This document shows, piece by piece, positions 1 to 8,787 of a DNA stretch of 39,994 nt (positions are counted from its first letter, which is position 1; each line of letters opens with the position of its first letter). The stretch spans positions 1-39,994 of the forward strand of contig JACDZG010000062.1 in NCBI GenBank assembly GCA_013426805.1, given 5' to 3'. A model generated the notes under the pieces. That model did not search any database, was not told where the DNA came from, and saw only the letters and a program-made list of their open reading frames with translations. The DNA comes from Chromatiaceae bacterium. Lineage in GTDB: Bacteria; Pseudomonadota; Gammaproteobacteria; Chromatiales; Chromatiaceae. A program made the position numbers and the translations under genes.

Positions 1-53
1 CTATCTTATTGATAATGTTAATGTAAAGCTCCACGGGAAATCCCGGAGAGCCC

Positions 54-937
54 GTGGCGGGGCTGCGACGGGCCGGGCACTATCACTTTTTCCAGCCGGG
101 GCAAGCCCTGGATGGCGCCTGGGTGCAGACGCCCGACGGTAGTAAGCTGATGCTGGCAACTTACAACTACCTGGGCCTGCTCGGACACCCTGACATCGCC
201 GCGGCGGTGGAGCGGGCCACCCGCCACTACGGCAGCGGCACCCACGGGGTGCGCATCTTCGGCGGCACGCTGGACCTGCACCGGCAATTGGAGGCATGGA
301 TGGGGACATCCTGAACCTGCCGGCGGTGCTGGACCTGTGCCGCCGCTACAACGCCTTGCTGATGGTGGACGAGGCCCACAGCCTGGGGGTGCTGGGCGCC
401 TCCGGCCGGGGCATCGAGGAGCATTGGGGCCAGTCGGGCCGCATCCCGGTGCTGATGGGCACCCTGTCCAAGACCATTCCCGCCATGGGCGGCTATGTGA
501 CCGGGGAGCGGGACCTGATCGCGTATCTCCGCCACAACGCCCGCGGCTTCGTCTTCAGCGCCGCTATGACCCCGCCGGTGGCCGCCGCCGCCCTGGCGGC
601 CTTCGACCTGCTGGAACGCGAGGGCTCGCAGCGGCGCGCGCGGTTGGCGGCCAACGTGGAACGCTTCAGCCGCGGCCTGCGGAACGCCGGTTTCGACCTG
701 GGCCCCACGCAGACCCCGGTGATCCCGGTGATGCTCGGCGACAGCACCCGCGCCCTGGCCATGGCGGCCTGCTGCCAGGCCCGGGGCCTGCTCATCCTGC
801 CGGTGCTGCCCCCGGCGGTGCCGGAGGGCACGGCCCGCCTGCGGGTCAATGTCACCGCCGCCCACACCAGCGCCGACGTAGACCTGGCGGTGGACATCAT
901 CAGCGCCTGCGGCCGGGACCTCGGCCTGCCGACGTGA
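54..937 (+). pseudogene. Alpha-oxoamine synthase-like PLP enzyme, internally deleted
   Basis: Remnant of the PLP-dependent alpha-oxoamine synthase family (BioF, 5-aminolevulinate synthase, serine palmitoyltransferase), which condenses an acyl-CoA with an amino acid. The 5' piece starts at GTG 54 with GGAG just upstream and carries TYNYLGLLGHP and a GSGTHGVR-type motif. The 3' piece, readable from about 296 in another frame, carries DEAHSLGVLG and TLSKTIPAMGG with the likely PLP lysine, and runs to TGA 935-937. Family members have roughly 100 residues between the LEAW and MDGDILNLP segments; these are missing and the halves are out of frame, so I call it a pseudogene. The next gene overlaps its stop (GTGA). 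Which family member it was cannot be decided. An assembly error is possible. Confidence 0.75.
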
Positions 938-1575
938 CCTGCCTGGTCACTGGTGCCGGCGGTTTCCTGGGCGGCCACCTGGCGCGCTCCTTGGCGGGCG
1001 CCGGGGAGCGGGTCCGTATCCTGGTCCGCCCCCAGAGCCGACTGGATCACCTCGCCGGCCTGGACCTGGAGCCGGTGCGCGGCGATCTGGCGGACCCGGC
1101 CAGCCTACGCCGGGCCGGTGGCCGGGGTCGGGCACATCTATCACTGCGCGGCCCACAGCAGCGACTGGGGCACCTGGGAGGCATTCCGCCAGGCCAACGT
1201 CATCGGAGTCGCCAATCTGCTGGCGGCGGCCGAGGGCGTGCCCGGTCTCTGACCTGGGCCGACTACGTCACCGCGCTCGCCCGGGCGCTGGATTTGCCGC
1301 CGCCGCGGCACGCCCCGCCCTGCGCGCTGGCCCTGGGCGCCGGCTACCTGGCCGAGGGCCTGTACCGCGCCCTGGGCCTGCGCCGCCGCCCCCTGCTCAC
1401 CCGCCACGCGGTCTATTTGTTCTGCCGCGACCAGGGCTACCCCGCCGCGCGCGCGCAAGCCCATTTCGGCTTCGCCCCGACCACGCCCCTGGCGCAAGGC
1501 ATCGCGCGGAGCGCCGCGTGGGTTGCGGATCTGGTGTGGCAGCGGCACACAACAAGGTGCGATTGCGGGCCTTAG
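934..1575 (+). pseudogene. NAD-dependent epimerase/dehydratase (SDR), frameshifted and deleted
   Basis: Starts at GTG 934, overlapping the stop of the preceding gene by 4 nt, so the two were an operon. The N-terminus reads VTGAGGFLGGHLARSL, the glycine-rich NAD(P)-binding motif of extended SDR enzymes. The frame shifts near 1110: the segment with VGHIYHCAAHSSDWGTWEAF continues in a second frame to about 1250. The sequence then jumps to the C-terminal part (LTWADYVTALARALDLP, later LLTRHAVYLFCRDQGYP), skipping roughly 150 residues that carry the YxxxK catalytic region. It is therefore non-functional as read. An oxoamine synthase paired with an SDR recalls long-chain-base (sphingolipid-like) synthesis, but this is weak inference. 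The 3' end meets the convergent peptidase gene. Confidence 0.72.
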
Positions 1576-4520
1576 CGGAAGAGCTTCCACGACAGGAAAG
1601 CGCCGGTGTCCTGTTCGCCGTTGTCGGAGAGGGCGTAGGCGAGGCCGGCGGACAGGGTGGATTCCAGGGTGAAGTAATGCCACAGCCCCAGGTTCACCTG
1701 CACGCCCGCGCTGAGCCAGCGGGAGTCCTCGGCGCCATCGTTCAGCGCAACGCCCTGGAGAAAGAGATTGGCCCAGCAGTCCTCCGCATAGTGATGGAAG
1801 CCGAGCCGCCGGCCGAGGCGCAGCGGCGGCGTCTGATCCTCGACCGCGACCTTCAGGAAACGCTCCGCCGGCAGTGACCGATACGGCAGACCGGGCAGGC
1901 TCTCCGGCTCGCGAAAGCGCTCGGTGTCGTCAGGCTCCAAGGCTTGATTGCCAAACCCGCCGAGCCGGAAGCGCGCGGTACCGCCCAGGGCGGCGCCGCC
2001 CTGGACGCCGCCGGCGACGGACAGGCGCACGATGTTGTGCGGATGTCCGACGGGCCGCAGCACGCTCGCGGCCAGCGCCAGGCGCCAAGCCTGGTCCCCG
2101 CCATCCAGGTCGACGGGTAGCTCGGCACTGGTGTCGAGGCGCCAGCCGACCTCGTCGTCCACGGCACCGATGCTGCGGCGCAGTGACACCGCCTCCAGCG
2201 CGGTGCCGAGGGTCAAAAACCGGCCCAGACCCGGCGTGGTCGCAACCCCCGTGGCCGTCGGGTCCAGCGCCCGCTCTTCCCAGTCCAGGCTGAGCCACTG
2301 GCTCACGGTGGTCGGTCGATCGTCGAGCCACCAGTGCCGGCCGGCGATGCGGGCATACCAACCGTCGCGCTCCGCCGGGCGCGCGTTGAATACGTCATAG
2401 AACGAGGACGGGCGATGCTCGAACCGCAGCTCGAGCTGGTCCAGGTACTCGTAGGACAGGCCGAATTGGGTGCCGCCCGCGTCGGCGGCGCCCAGGCGCA
2501 GCAGGACCCGGTGCCGGTTCAGCAGGTCCGTGAACTGGGCGAAGAGGCCCGGCATCGGCTGCCCCGAGCTGTCGCTCAGCGTCGGCACCAGCGTGTCCAG
2601 CCGCAGCGCGCAGAGGCCGCAATAGCGGCGCTCGGCGCTCGACTGGGCGTTAGGCGGGGCATCCGGCGGCAAGGCCCAGTCGCGCAGTTCGGGATTGCGC
2701 GCGAGCGCCCGCTGCCCAGCGAAGACGATCGCCGGCAGAGCGGCCACCGGGCGTTCGGCGACGCTGACGGGCGCGAAGCCGGTGGGGGTGAAGCGGAACG
2801 CGAACAGCCGACCCGGCGCCAGCCACAGGGGGTGGAACAGGCCGTCCGGCACATGGGTCAGCGGCTCCGGTTCCGCCTCCGGCCCGCCGTCCGCGAGGCG
2901 CAGCCGGAACAGGTTGGAGACCCCGCTGGCATAGGCATTCCAATACAGGGTGCGACCGTCCGGGGACCAGCTCGGATGCTCGGGGCTACCGACAGTGCTC
3001 ACGGAGCGGAACACGAGCGTACCGCGGGTGCGGCTGGCGGCCGGGTCGATCAGGATCAGCTCGCGCAGGCCGCTGGGGCGGTGCAGCGTCGCGGCGATGG
3101 CAGCACCGGTCGGGGCCATCGCCAGATGCCCGAGAACGACGCCCGGGGCGAGCAGGGTGACGGTTTCCAGCCCCGCCGCGGGGTGCTCGCCGCGCATCAG
3201 CACGGCGCCACCGTTGTGACTCGCCACGGCCCAGAGGACGCCGGTGCCGGGCTCCACGGTCATGGAGGTGATGCGCACGTTTGCCCGGACCTTGTCCACG
3301 CGCCCATCCTCGAGCCCGACACGCCTGAGGTCGCGATAGCCGCGATCATTCTGGACCGTGAACCAGAGCGTGCGTGCCGCCGGGTCCAACGCCGTCTGCG
3401 CCACCTCCACCAGCCGCGGCGTCGGCAGGTCGGCGAGCCGCTCGACCCGACCGCTGCCGAGATCCAGACGGACGACCGCGGCCAGTGCGTCCGCCGCATG
3501 CCGCGCGAACAGCACCTCGCCCCCATGCAGGTGCGGCCGGCCGACCCAGCCGAAGGCCGCCGCCGGCAGCGCGGTCAGCGGCTGCACCGGCGTGAAGGGC
3601 ACCACCGCCAAGCGCGCCAGATTGGCCTGCTGGTGGGCGCGCTCGCGGCGCTCGAAGTCGCGCCAGGCAGTATCCAGATCGACGCCGAAGGCGCGCTTGA
3701 AGCCCGCCGGGAAATCCAGCGGCAGCGCGTCCGCCGGCGCCCGCAGCCAACCGAGCAGTGTATCCACACCGTGCTCCGCGGCCAGCTCGGCGATGAAGCG
3801 GGAGCCCAGCAGATAGGCGCCGGTACTGAGCAGGAAGCTGTCGTCATCGGCGAAGTCCAGCGCGGCACGCGCCGGAAACGCGTCCCCGGAGGCCACCAGG
3901 GTCCGGAAATACATCTCGTCGAAGGCGCCCAGCACCCGCCCCAGGCCGCCGTTCAACCAGGTCTCCATGAACACGGCTACGCCCTCCTGATGCCACAGCG
4001 GCGTCATACGCCCGGGGCTGGTGAGCAACGCGAAGGGCACCGACACGGGCTCCGGCGACACCGGCGCCACCTTGCCGAGCCAACCGCGCAGGGTGCGCTC
4101 GCGGCGGGCCGCCTGATCGCCCACCACCACATGCGTCAGCTCGTGGCTGGTGAGCCAACCGTGGTGGTCGCCGTAGCGCGCGAACTCGTAGTCCAAGTCC
4201 AGCGGCGCGACCTCAAGCTCGACGCGATTGTGCGGCAGCGTCGTTGCGGTGCGGCCGTCGGCATCGCGCCCGTCGCGCAGTACCAGGACGATGGGCTCGC
4301 TGGGTCGGTAATGGAAGAGTCGGGACAGCGCGGCGAGCGCCACCTCGGCACGTCCGGCCACCGTCGGCACCAGATGGCTGAGACGCTCGGGATAGATGAA
4401 GCGGAAGTCACCCCGGTCCTGACGCAACCAGCGCTGCCCGTCGGCCGCGCCGACACCGGGGTGGAGGATCAGGAGCGCGAGCAGCCAGGGACGCGCGCGG
4501 CGGCGCCAACTCGCGCGCAC
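1572..4520 (-). CDS. Exported HExxH metallopeptidase with TolB-like propeller and C-terminal outer-membrane-type barrel
   Basis: A 982-residue protein starting at GTG 4520 with an Arg-rich n-region and hydrophobic core (PWLLALLILH) ending near GVGAADG, a Sec signal peptide. Residues 30-290 form a gluzincin-like peptidase: HELTH at about 126-130 gives the HExxH zinc ligands, and WHQEGVAVFMETW near 176-188 supplies the likely third glutamate. Residues 300-620 contain TolB/WD-like propeller strands such as SWSPDGRTLYWN. The last 330 residues have alternating aromatic/hydrophobic strands and end in a C-terminal aromatic motif (SWKLFR), typical of outer-membrane barrels. It lies 33 nt downstream of the exported repeat protein and is probably co-transcribed with it. 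Envelope location and peptidase activity are inferred; the substrate is unknown. Confidence 0.85.
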   Translation of the reverse strand: MRASWRRRARPWLLALLILHPGVGAADGQRWLRQDRGDFRFIYPERLSHLVPTVAGRAEVALAALSRLFHYRPSEPIVLVLRDGRDADGRTATTLPHNRVELEVAPLDLDYEFARYGDHHGWLTSHELTHVVVGDQAARRERTLRGWLGKVAPVSPEPVSVPFALLTSPGRMTPLWHQEGVAVFMETWLNGGLGRVLGAFDEMYFRTLVASGDAFPARAALDFADDDSFLLSTGAYLLGSRFIAELAAEHGVDTLLGWLRAPADALPLDFPAGFKRAFGVDLDTAWRDFERRERAHQQANLARLAVVPFTPVQPLTALPAAAFGWVGRPHLHGGEVLFARHAADALAAVVRLDLGSGRVERLADLPTPRLVEVAQTALDPAARTLWFTVQNDRGYRDLRRVGLEDGRVDKVRANVRITSMTVEPGTGVLWAVASHNGGAVLMRGEHPAAGLETVTLLAPGVVLGHLAMAPTGAAIAATLHRPSGLRELILIDPAASRTRGTLVFRSVSTVGSPEHPSWSPDGRTLYWNAYASGVSNLFRLRLADGGPEAEPEPLTHVPDGLFHPLWLAPGRLFAFRFTPTGFAPVSVAERPVAALPAIVFAGQRALARNPELRDWALPPDAPPNAQSSAERRYCGLCALRLDTLVPTLSDSSGQPMPGLFAQFTDLLNRHRVLLRLGAADAGGTQFGLSYEYLDQLELRFEHRPSSFYDVFNARPAERDGWYARIAGRHWWLDDRPTTVSQWLSLDWEERALDPTATGVATTPGLGRFLTLGTALEAVSLRRSIGAVDDEVGWRLDTSAELPVDLDGGDQAWRLALAASVLRPVGHPHNIVRLSVAGGVQGGAALGGTARFRLGGFGNQALEPDDTERFREPESLPGLPYRSLPAERFLKVAVEDQTPPLRLGRRLGFHHYAEDCWANLFLQGVALNDGAEDSRWLSAGVQVNLGLWHYFTLESTLSAGLAYALSDNGEQDTGAFLSWKLFR

Positions 4521-4553
4521 CGCGGCGAACCCACCGATCGCCTCAGCGTCGCC

Positions 4554-5297
4554 TCAGCGCTGCTGGGAGCCGCCAACCTCCTCGAAGCCGCCGCGGTCGA
4601 TGGCGCTGATGGAACCACCGCCGAGTTCCTGCACCTGGGCGCGATCAATGAACCCCTTGCCCGCACTGCCGAGTTCCCGCACCTGCGCGCGATCGATGAA
4701 GCCCTTACCCCCGCTGCCGAGTTCCTGGACCTGGGCGCGGTCGATGAACCCCTTGCCCGCACTGCCGAGTTCCCGCACCTGCGCCCGGTCGATAGCAGCG
4801 ATGGAGCCACCGCCGAGTTCCTGTACCTGAGCGCGGTCGATGAAACCCCTGCCTGCACTGCCGAGTTCCTGCACCTGTGCGCGGTCGACGAAACCACGGC
4901 CCGCACTGCCGAGTTCCCGCACCTGGGCGCGGTCAATCGCGGCGATCTGGCCGCCGCCGAGTTCCTGCACCTGCGCGCGATCGACAAAACCACTGCCCGC
5001 ACTGCCGAGTTCCCGCACCTGCGCCCGGTCGATGGAGGTCATCGAACCGCCGCCGAGCGCCTGCACCTGCGCGCGGTCGCTGTGGTCGAGCGGTGCGCCG
5101 CGCCGCTCGCCTGCCGCCGGCGTCCGCCCGGCGTGGCGCTGATCCGCCGCGCTCGGGCGCCCCGCGGAGCCGTCGACGGCGTGGGCGCCCGCGCCGCCCA
5201 CATCGCCATAGCGCTGGGCGAACTCGACCTCTCCGGTCAGGGCGGTCGCGGACGTGAGCATCAGGACAGGCAGGGACAGGGTCAGGATGTGCTTCAT
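4554..5297 (-). CDS. Exported protein with ten 16-residue DRAQV-ELG repeats
   Basis: A 247-residue protein from ATG 5297 (MKHILTLSLPVLMLTSATA), a clear Sec signal peptide. After a linker of about 65 residues it consists of ten consecutive 16-residue units of the form DRAQV[Q/R]ELG followed by either SAG[K/R]GF[I/V] or GG[S/Q]I[A/S]AI, then a degenerate eleventh unit (DRGGFEEVGG). No cysteines or known domain are visible. The exported metallopeptidase gene follows after 33 nt on the same strand, so the protein may be its partner or substrate. I do not recognise the family. Regular 16-residue spacing could make a solenoid, but that is a guess. Confidence 0.75.
   Translation of the reverse strand: MKHILTLSLPVLMLTSATALTGEVEFAQRYGDVGGAGAHAVDGSAGRPSAADQRHAGRTPAAGERRGAPLDHSDRAQVQALGGGSMTSIDRAQVRELGSAGSGFVDRAQVQELGGGQIAAIDRAQVRELGSAGRGFVDRAQVQELGSAGRGFIDRAQVQELGGGSIAAIDRAQVRELGSAGKGFIDRAQVQELGSGGKGFIDRAQVRELGSAGKGFIDRAQVQELGGGSISAIDRGGFEEVGGSQQR
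4599..5078 (-). repeat. Ten tandem 48-bp coding repeats
   Basis: Ten in-frame 48-bp units, each encoding DRAQV[Q/R]ELG plus seven variable residues. Two sub-types (SAG-x-GF and GGS-I-AAI) are interspersed, which suggests block duplication. Copy number may vary between strains. Confidence 0.85.
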
Positions 5298-5465
5298 TGT
5301 AGGATGACTCCGTGGTCGTAGGGATCGGTTCAGGCGTGCTGTCGGCACCATCGAAAACGGCACGTGCGCGGCTGGCGCCACCCGCCGCAGCCTCAGAGGT
5401 TAGCATGGTGAAATCCCATGACACAAGCGTGTGTTTAGCGAGCGCGTAGGATGCGGTGAGGACCC

Positions 5466-5534
5466 GGCAGTGGCGCCTTTGAGCGCCAGATCGCCCGCAT
5501 GGTCGGTCGGCGCACCTGGAAAGGCGCGCCGGGT
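5466..5534 (+). pseudogene. Remnant of a REP-associated tyrosine transposase 3' end
   Basis: These 69 bp closely match positions 8544-8612, the C-terminal coding part of the RAYT fragment farther right, with a few substitutions. It reads as GAFERQIARMVGRRTWKG. It is preceded at 5447 by the GTAGGATGCGGTGAGG palindrome arm also present near 23.2 kb. The rest of 5298-5752 shows no convincing gene. Confidence 0.7.
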
Positions 5535-5752
5535 CCTCCGCGGGAGACGACCCGGTGCTCGGACAGTTTCTGGGTTTCCTGGCAGCGACATCGCCAACCA
5601 CCCCGAGCGCCTGCAGGCCGTGGATTTCGGCCTCGTGCAGCGGCTCCGGTCGCTGGTCGGCGAAGTCGAGATCGATCTCGATGCCGCCCTGTCGGCAGAC
5701 GATGAATGCGTGCAGGCGAGTCCGCACCCTTGGTCGTTCAGGTTGCGTCTTT

Positions 5753-6220
5753 TCAACGCTGCGGTTTAGGGTCCGCTTCTTTCAAAAAACGCCCGACGGA
5801 GCGCGCGGAGACCGACTCGACAATGCCCCGTTTCACCGCCTCGTCGGCGATTTCCCCTTGCGTCCACTGAGTGATCGCCCGTCCGCTGTCCTGCGGCGCT
5901 TCGCAGGCCAGTGCGAAGATCGCGCGAATCTGCTCCGGACTGAAGGTGGCCGGGGTGCCCGAGCGCGGCGCATCGGACAACCGCTCCGCAACGCTCGCGT
6001 CGGGGTTCTCCGACCATCGCCGCCGCCACCCTTGGACGGTCGAGCGACTGATGCCGAGTTGGTCCGCTGTCGGCCGCACGCCGACCCCCTGACCCGCCAA
6101 CAAGATAATCCGCGCCCGCAGGGCCAATTGCTGTGGACAGGTCGCTTGTCGCTTGAGCGACTCCAGTTGCTGACGCTCGCGATCGGTGACGGGGACAGGG
6201 GCAGGACAAAGTAGAGGCAT
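5753..6220 (-). CDS. IS630-family type helix-turn-helix transposase N-terminal protein (OrfA)
   Basis: A 155-residue protein from ATG 6220. Residues 10-70 contain a helix-turn-helix of the IS630/homeodomain-like type (RARIILLAGQGVGVRPTADQ, then GISRSTVQGWRRRW). A second winged-helix-like segment follows with the characteristic SARSVGRFLKEADPKP end. In two-ORF IS630 elements this piece binds the ends and a second ORF carries the DDE catalytic domain. No DDE ORF is recognisable downstream (5300-5750 instead holds a RAYT remnant), and I found no terminal inverted repeats. It is probably a leftover half element unable to move by itself. Confidence 0.75.
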   Translation of the reverse strand: MPLLCPAPVPVTDRERQQLESLKRQATCPQQLALRARIILLAGQGVGVRPTADQLGISRSTVQGWRRRWSENPDASVAERLSDAPRSGTPATFSPEQIRAIFALACEAPQDSGRAITQWTQGEIADEAVKRGIVESVSARSVGRFLKEADPKPQR

Positions 6221-6344
6221 CGTAAAAAACCGGAACCAGTGAGAATGCTTTTCATTTTATAACATACGCTTCACAAACAGTCTGAGGATTTTCGTCCTGC
6301 GGGACGAGGTCCGTGGTCTGTTCTTATTGTGCTTCTGGTGTTGA

Positions 6345-6524
6345 TCATCGTTGCGGCCGTAGCGGTGGACAAAGGTCACCGCCCCAAAGCGGGCGCAGGC
6401 GTCGGCTGGTCCAACGCGTGGCGCCAATCGCGGGCGCGCGGCGATCATTCGTCACTAGCGTCAGGGTGATGAGGTAATCCCGTGGTGGCCGGAAAGAATG
6501 GCTGGTCGGGCTGAATCGGAACAT
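6345..6524 (-). CDS. Short ORF of unknown function, probably truncated
   Basis: A 59-codon ORF begins at ATG 6524 behind a GAGG stretch at good spacing and starts MFRFSPTSHSFRPPRDYLIT. The first 27 or so residues look like a real protein start, while the Arg-rich remainder looks like out-of-frame sequence where an IS91-like fragment joins. It lies about 100 nt downstream of the 6.6-7.0 kb ORF on the same strand. No family is recognised. It may be only the stub of a longer gene. Confidence 0.25.
   Translation of the reverse strand: MFRFSPTSHSFRPPRDYLITLTLVTNDRRAPAIGATRWTSRRLRPLWGGDLCPPLRPQR
6356..6412 (-). mobile_element. Fragment resembling an IS91-type transposase
   Basis: About 19 residues in one minus-strand frame (CARFGAVTFVHRYG) resemble the conserved ARLGAVxFxHRFGxxLNxHxHxH segment of IS91-family Y2 transposases. 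The following His motif is absent and the frame runs into junk, so it is at most a scrap of an element. The flanking 6221-6340 is AT-richer and shows nothing else. Confidence 0.4.
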
Positions 6525-6622
6525 GGCTATCCTCACGGGCTGGGTGGCAAGGCGTCCGCGGCCGATTGCCGGCCGCGGGCAGGGTGCCCCCTCCTGGACC
6601 GTACAGTCGAGTCGATTGATCG

Positions 6623-7012
6623 CTAGGGCAGTGCATGCGCCAGCGTATAGGCGGCAGCAACGATGTCGTCGATGGCCCGGTCGATGGCGGCGGAGTGCCC
6701 GCTGAATGAAAAGTCGCCATCGATCCAACGGCCGACTGCCACCAGCCGGAACAGCGCAAGCTTGATGCTGGACAGGTCCGGCTGACCCCGGTGCAGCCGC
6801 CGGTTCATGTCCTCGGCCAGCCCTCTCAGCAGGTTGCCCTGTGCGGCAAGCGAGCCGATCCGGCCCATGACGTCGGCGCTGCCCATGCGCAGCTGACCTT
6901 CGATCTGGCCGAGCAAAATTGACCGCCTGATGGCCGGGAAGGGTCGGCCAGCCGGGGGCCTCCACGTCGCGATCGGGCAATCCATTGGGCGCAAATGGTC
7001 CTGGCGCGGCAC
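6623..7012 (-). CDS. Hypothetical protein
   Basis: An ORF of up to 129 residues. The stretch from about residue 30 to the end looks protein-like: it is rich in amphipathic helix, with RMGSADVMGRIGSLAAQ, AEDMNRRLHRG and LALFRLVAVGRWIDGDFSFSG. The first 30 residues are Pro/Arg-rich and may not belong to it, so the start is uncertain and the gene may be 5'-truncated. No family is recognised and no signal peptide or membrane span is visible. Its neighbours are transposon scraps and a broken ATPase, so it is probably itself a survivor of a disrupted operon. Confidence 0.4.
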   Translation of the reverse strand: MPRQDHLRPMDCPIATWRPPAGRPFPAIRRSILLGQIEGQLRMGSADVMGRIGSLAAQGNLLRGLAEDMNRRLHRGQPDLSSIKLALFRLVAVGRWIDGDFSFSGHSAAIDRAIDDIVAAAYTLAHALP

Positions 7013-7080
7013 CGGGTTGCGGCCGACAGTCGGAACCGGAAGCAGTGTGCGTCACCATCCCTTATCTCCGCGGGAGTTGT

Positions 7081-7239
7081 GAGTCCAAGGCTTCAGCCTT
7101 GGATCAGCAGGCCGGCCTTGATCGTAATCCCAGCCGGCGGCGTGCGTAGTCAGGGCTTCCAGCCCTGACGGTGTCAGGCCAGGATGGCCTGACGACGCAC
7201 CCGGCGAGCCCAAATGGCCGGAATCTTGATCGAGGCCGA
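7081..7239. repeat. Composite palindromic repeat inserted at the 3' end of an ATPase gene
   Basis: Contains the palindrome TCCAAGGCTTCAGCCTTGG (also near 35.76 and 39.86 kb) and the inverted arms GGCCTTGATCGTAATCCCAG (7115 region) and CTTGATCGAGGCC (7227 region). It also has two further small palindromes: CAGGGCTTCCAGCCCTG and a GTCAGGCC/GGCCTGAC pair. The same GGCCTTGATCATG-type arms bound the element at 39822-39930. The repeat replaces the 3' end of the ATPase reading frame. Confidence 0.65.
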
Positions 7240-8178
7240 GTCCCTTGTCCAGATCGTCGATCAGTAGGATGCCAGCGCCCTGGCTCCACACGGTCGCGGT
7301 CAGTAGCACGATAACCAGCAGGGTCCCCTCGCTCACCGCCCGTGCAGGCATCCCAGGGGCGCCCTTGAGGTCGAACAGTAGCTCGTGACCGATGACCACC
7401 CGGTTTTCCCAATAGGGGATTTCCTTGCGGTTAACGGTAATGGTCGTAGGCTCAGTCAGTTCGACCTTGGCCGGACGGACGCGTAGCCGCTCAACAAACG
7501 GAAGTACGTCGCGGCTGCGTCTCATCAGGTCGGAGAATCGCTCGGGATCCGCGGTGATCAGATAGGCGATCACAGAAGCTAGCGCGGCTCCAGCCAAACT
7601 GAGGGAAGGGATCTCGAATAGAGAATAAGAAGGCAAACGAAGCAGGCGAATATCCGCAGCGAGTAGAAACGCCGGAGTCAAGAGATTGCTGTACTGCGGA
7701 GGCAAGCCATAAGGTTGCCATCTGTCGAGGGTAGTCTCTACATCGCTACCCGCCGTCGCGATATCGCTGGTTGTTCCCACTGCAAGCGCGCGAGGAAGCT
7801 GCTCGCGATCCGCATTGCAATGCCAGTCTGCCGTCACGTTGTATTGAGGCAAGAGATCGGGATATTTCGCGCGCACATCCGGGTGAATGCGCGGCTCTCC
7901 TTGCGATAAGACAAGTTTCAATGAAAGCGAGTCTTCCCCTGTTAAATCCTGGTACTCCAAACCGACGCCAAGGGCTTCGGCCCCGCGTCGGATAAAGTCA
8001 TCGAAAACTCGCGGAGGTTGAAAAAAAGCCTCGGCGCCATACAAGAGACTTGTGCTGGCGAAATAAACCGCCTCCAGCACGCTGCTCTTTCCACACCCGT
8101 TCGCACCGACCAGGCAAACGAGCCGTCCAAGCCGGATCTCGGTGTCGATATGGTTCTTGAAGTCCTTGAGGATGAAGC
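7240..8178 (-). pseudogene. AAA ATPase (ABC/OLD-like), truncated at both ends
   Basis: The minus strand encodes an AAA_15/AAA_21-like ATPase. FKNHIDTEIRLGRL leads into the Walker A GANGCGKSS (8090-8120), then a long insert of about 250 residues, a strand with SEGTLLVIVLLTA (signature-like region) and the Walker B ILLIDDLDKGL near 7260. At the 5' side the frame runs into a TAA at about 8195 with no ATG, GTG or TTG before Walker A, because a truncated RAYT abuts it at about 8172. At the 3' side the frame is replaced after Walker B by the composite repeat. The open frame continues to 7052, but that tail is repeat-derived. Such ATPases often belong to phage defence modules; no partner remains here. 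Confidence 0.75.
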
Positions 8179-8663
8179 GCGTGGGACAACGTTATGTGCA
8201 GCACGTCAACCGCACCTATCGCCGCACCGGCCCGCTGTTTGAAGGCCGTTTTCGATCCTCCTTGATCGAAGCCGACGCCTACCTGTTCGCCTGCCAACGC
8301 TACATCGAACTCAACCCGGTCCGAGCACACATGGTTGGCGCGTCGGGGGACTATCCATGGTCGAGCTATCGCTGCAATGCCCTTGGCCAAGCGGACGCGC
8401 TCGTCACACCCCACCCGCTCGTGCTTGACCTTGCGTCATCCGAGGAGGCCCGCCGCATCGCCTATCACCAACTGTTCGCAGACGAATTGACCACCGAGAC
8501 GCTCCAGCGGTTGCGCGCGTCCACCAATGGCGGTTTCGTACTCGGCAGTGGCGCCTTTGAGCGCCGGATTGCCGCCATGGTCGGTCGGCGCACCTGGAAA
8601 GGCGCGCCGGGTCGGCCGCCAAAGCCGGAGCCCGACGCAGCACAGCAAGATCTTCCGATCTAG
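8172..8663 (+). pseudogene. REP-associated tyrosine transposase (RAYT), 5'-truncated
   Basis: The 163 readable codons from ATG 8172 match the C-terminal two thirds of RAYT/TnpA-REP proteins: GQRYVQHVNRTYRRTGPLFE, GRFRSSLIEADAYL, then RYIELNPVRAHMV with the conserved catalytic-helix tyrosine, PWSSYRCNALG, and a C-terminus ending in MVGRRTWKGAPGRPPKP. Full-length members (about 220-240 aa) begin with a Y1/HUH domain containing the His-hydrophobe-His metal site; that part is missing, so it should be inactive. It abuts the divergent ATPase remnant head-to-head. RAYTs act on REP palindromes, which are abundant in this window. Confidence 0.85.
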
Positions 8664-8787
8664 GACACGCTACACACGTGGTCTGTCCCTGAAGTAGCCT
8701 CTGAGATACCAACTCCGTCGATGGGCAAAGCCCGCGCACGATAGTCCGGACCTGAGGCATCGATCGGGCATGCCCATCCGGGCCGCG

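Noticed and set aside
4599-5078. Possible CRISPR array in the 48-bp repeats
   Set aside because: The repeats are contiguous, lack unique spacers and are in frame in an exported protein.
2334-5321. Plus-strand open frame of 995 codons
   Set aside because: It lies antisense to the peptidase and repeat-protein genes, is dominated by Arg, Gln, Gly and His, and has no domain; a GC-rich shadow.
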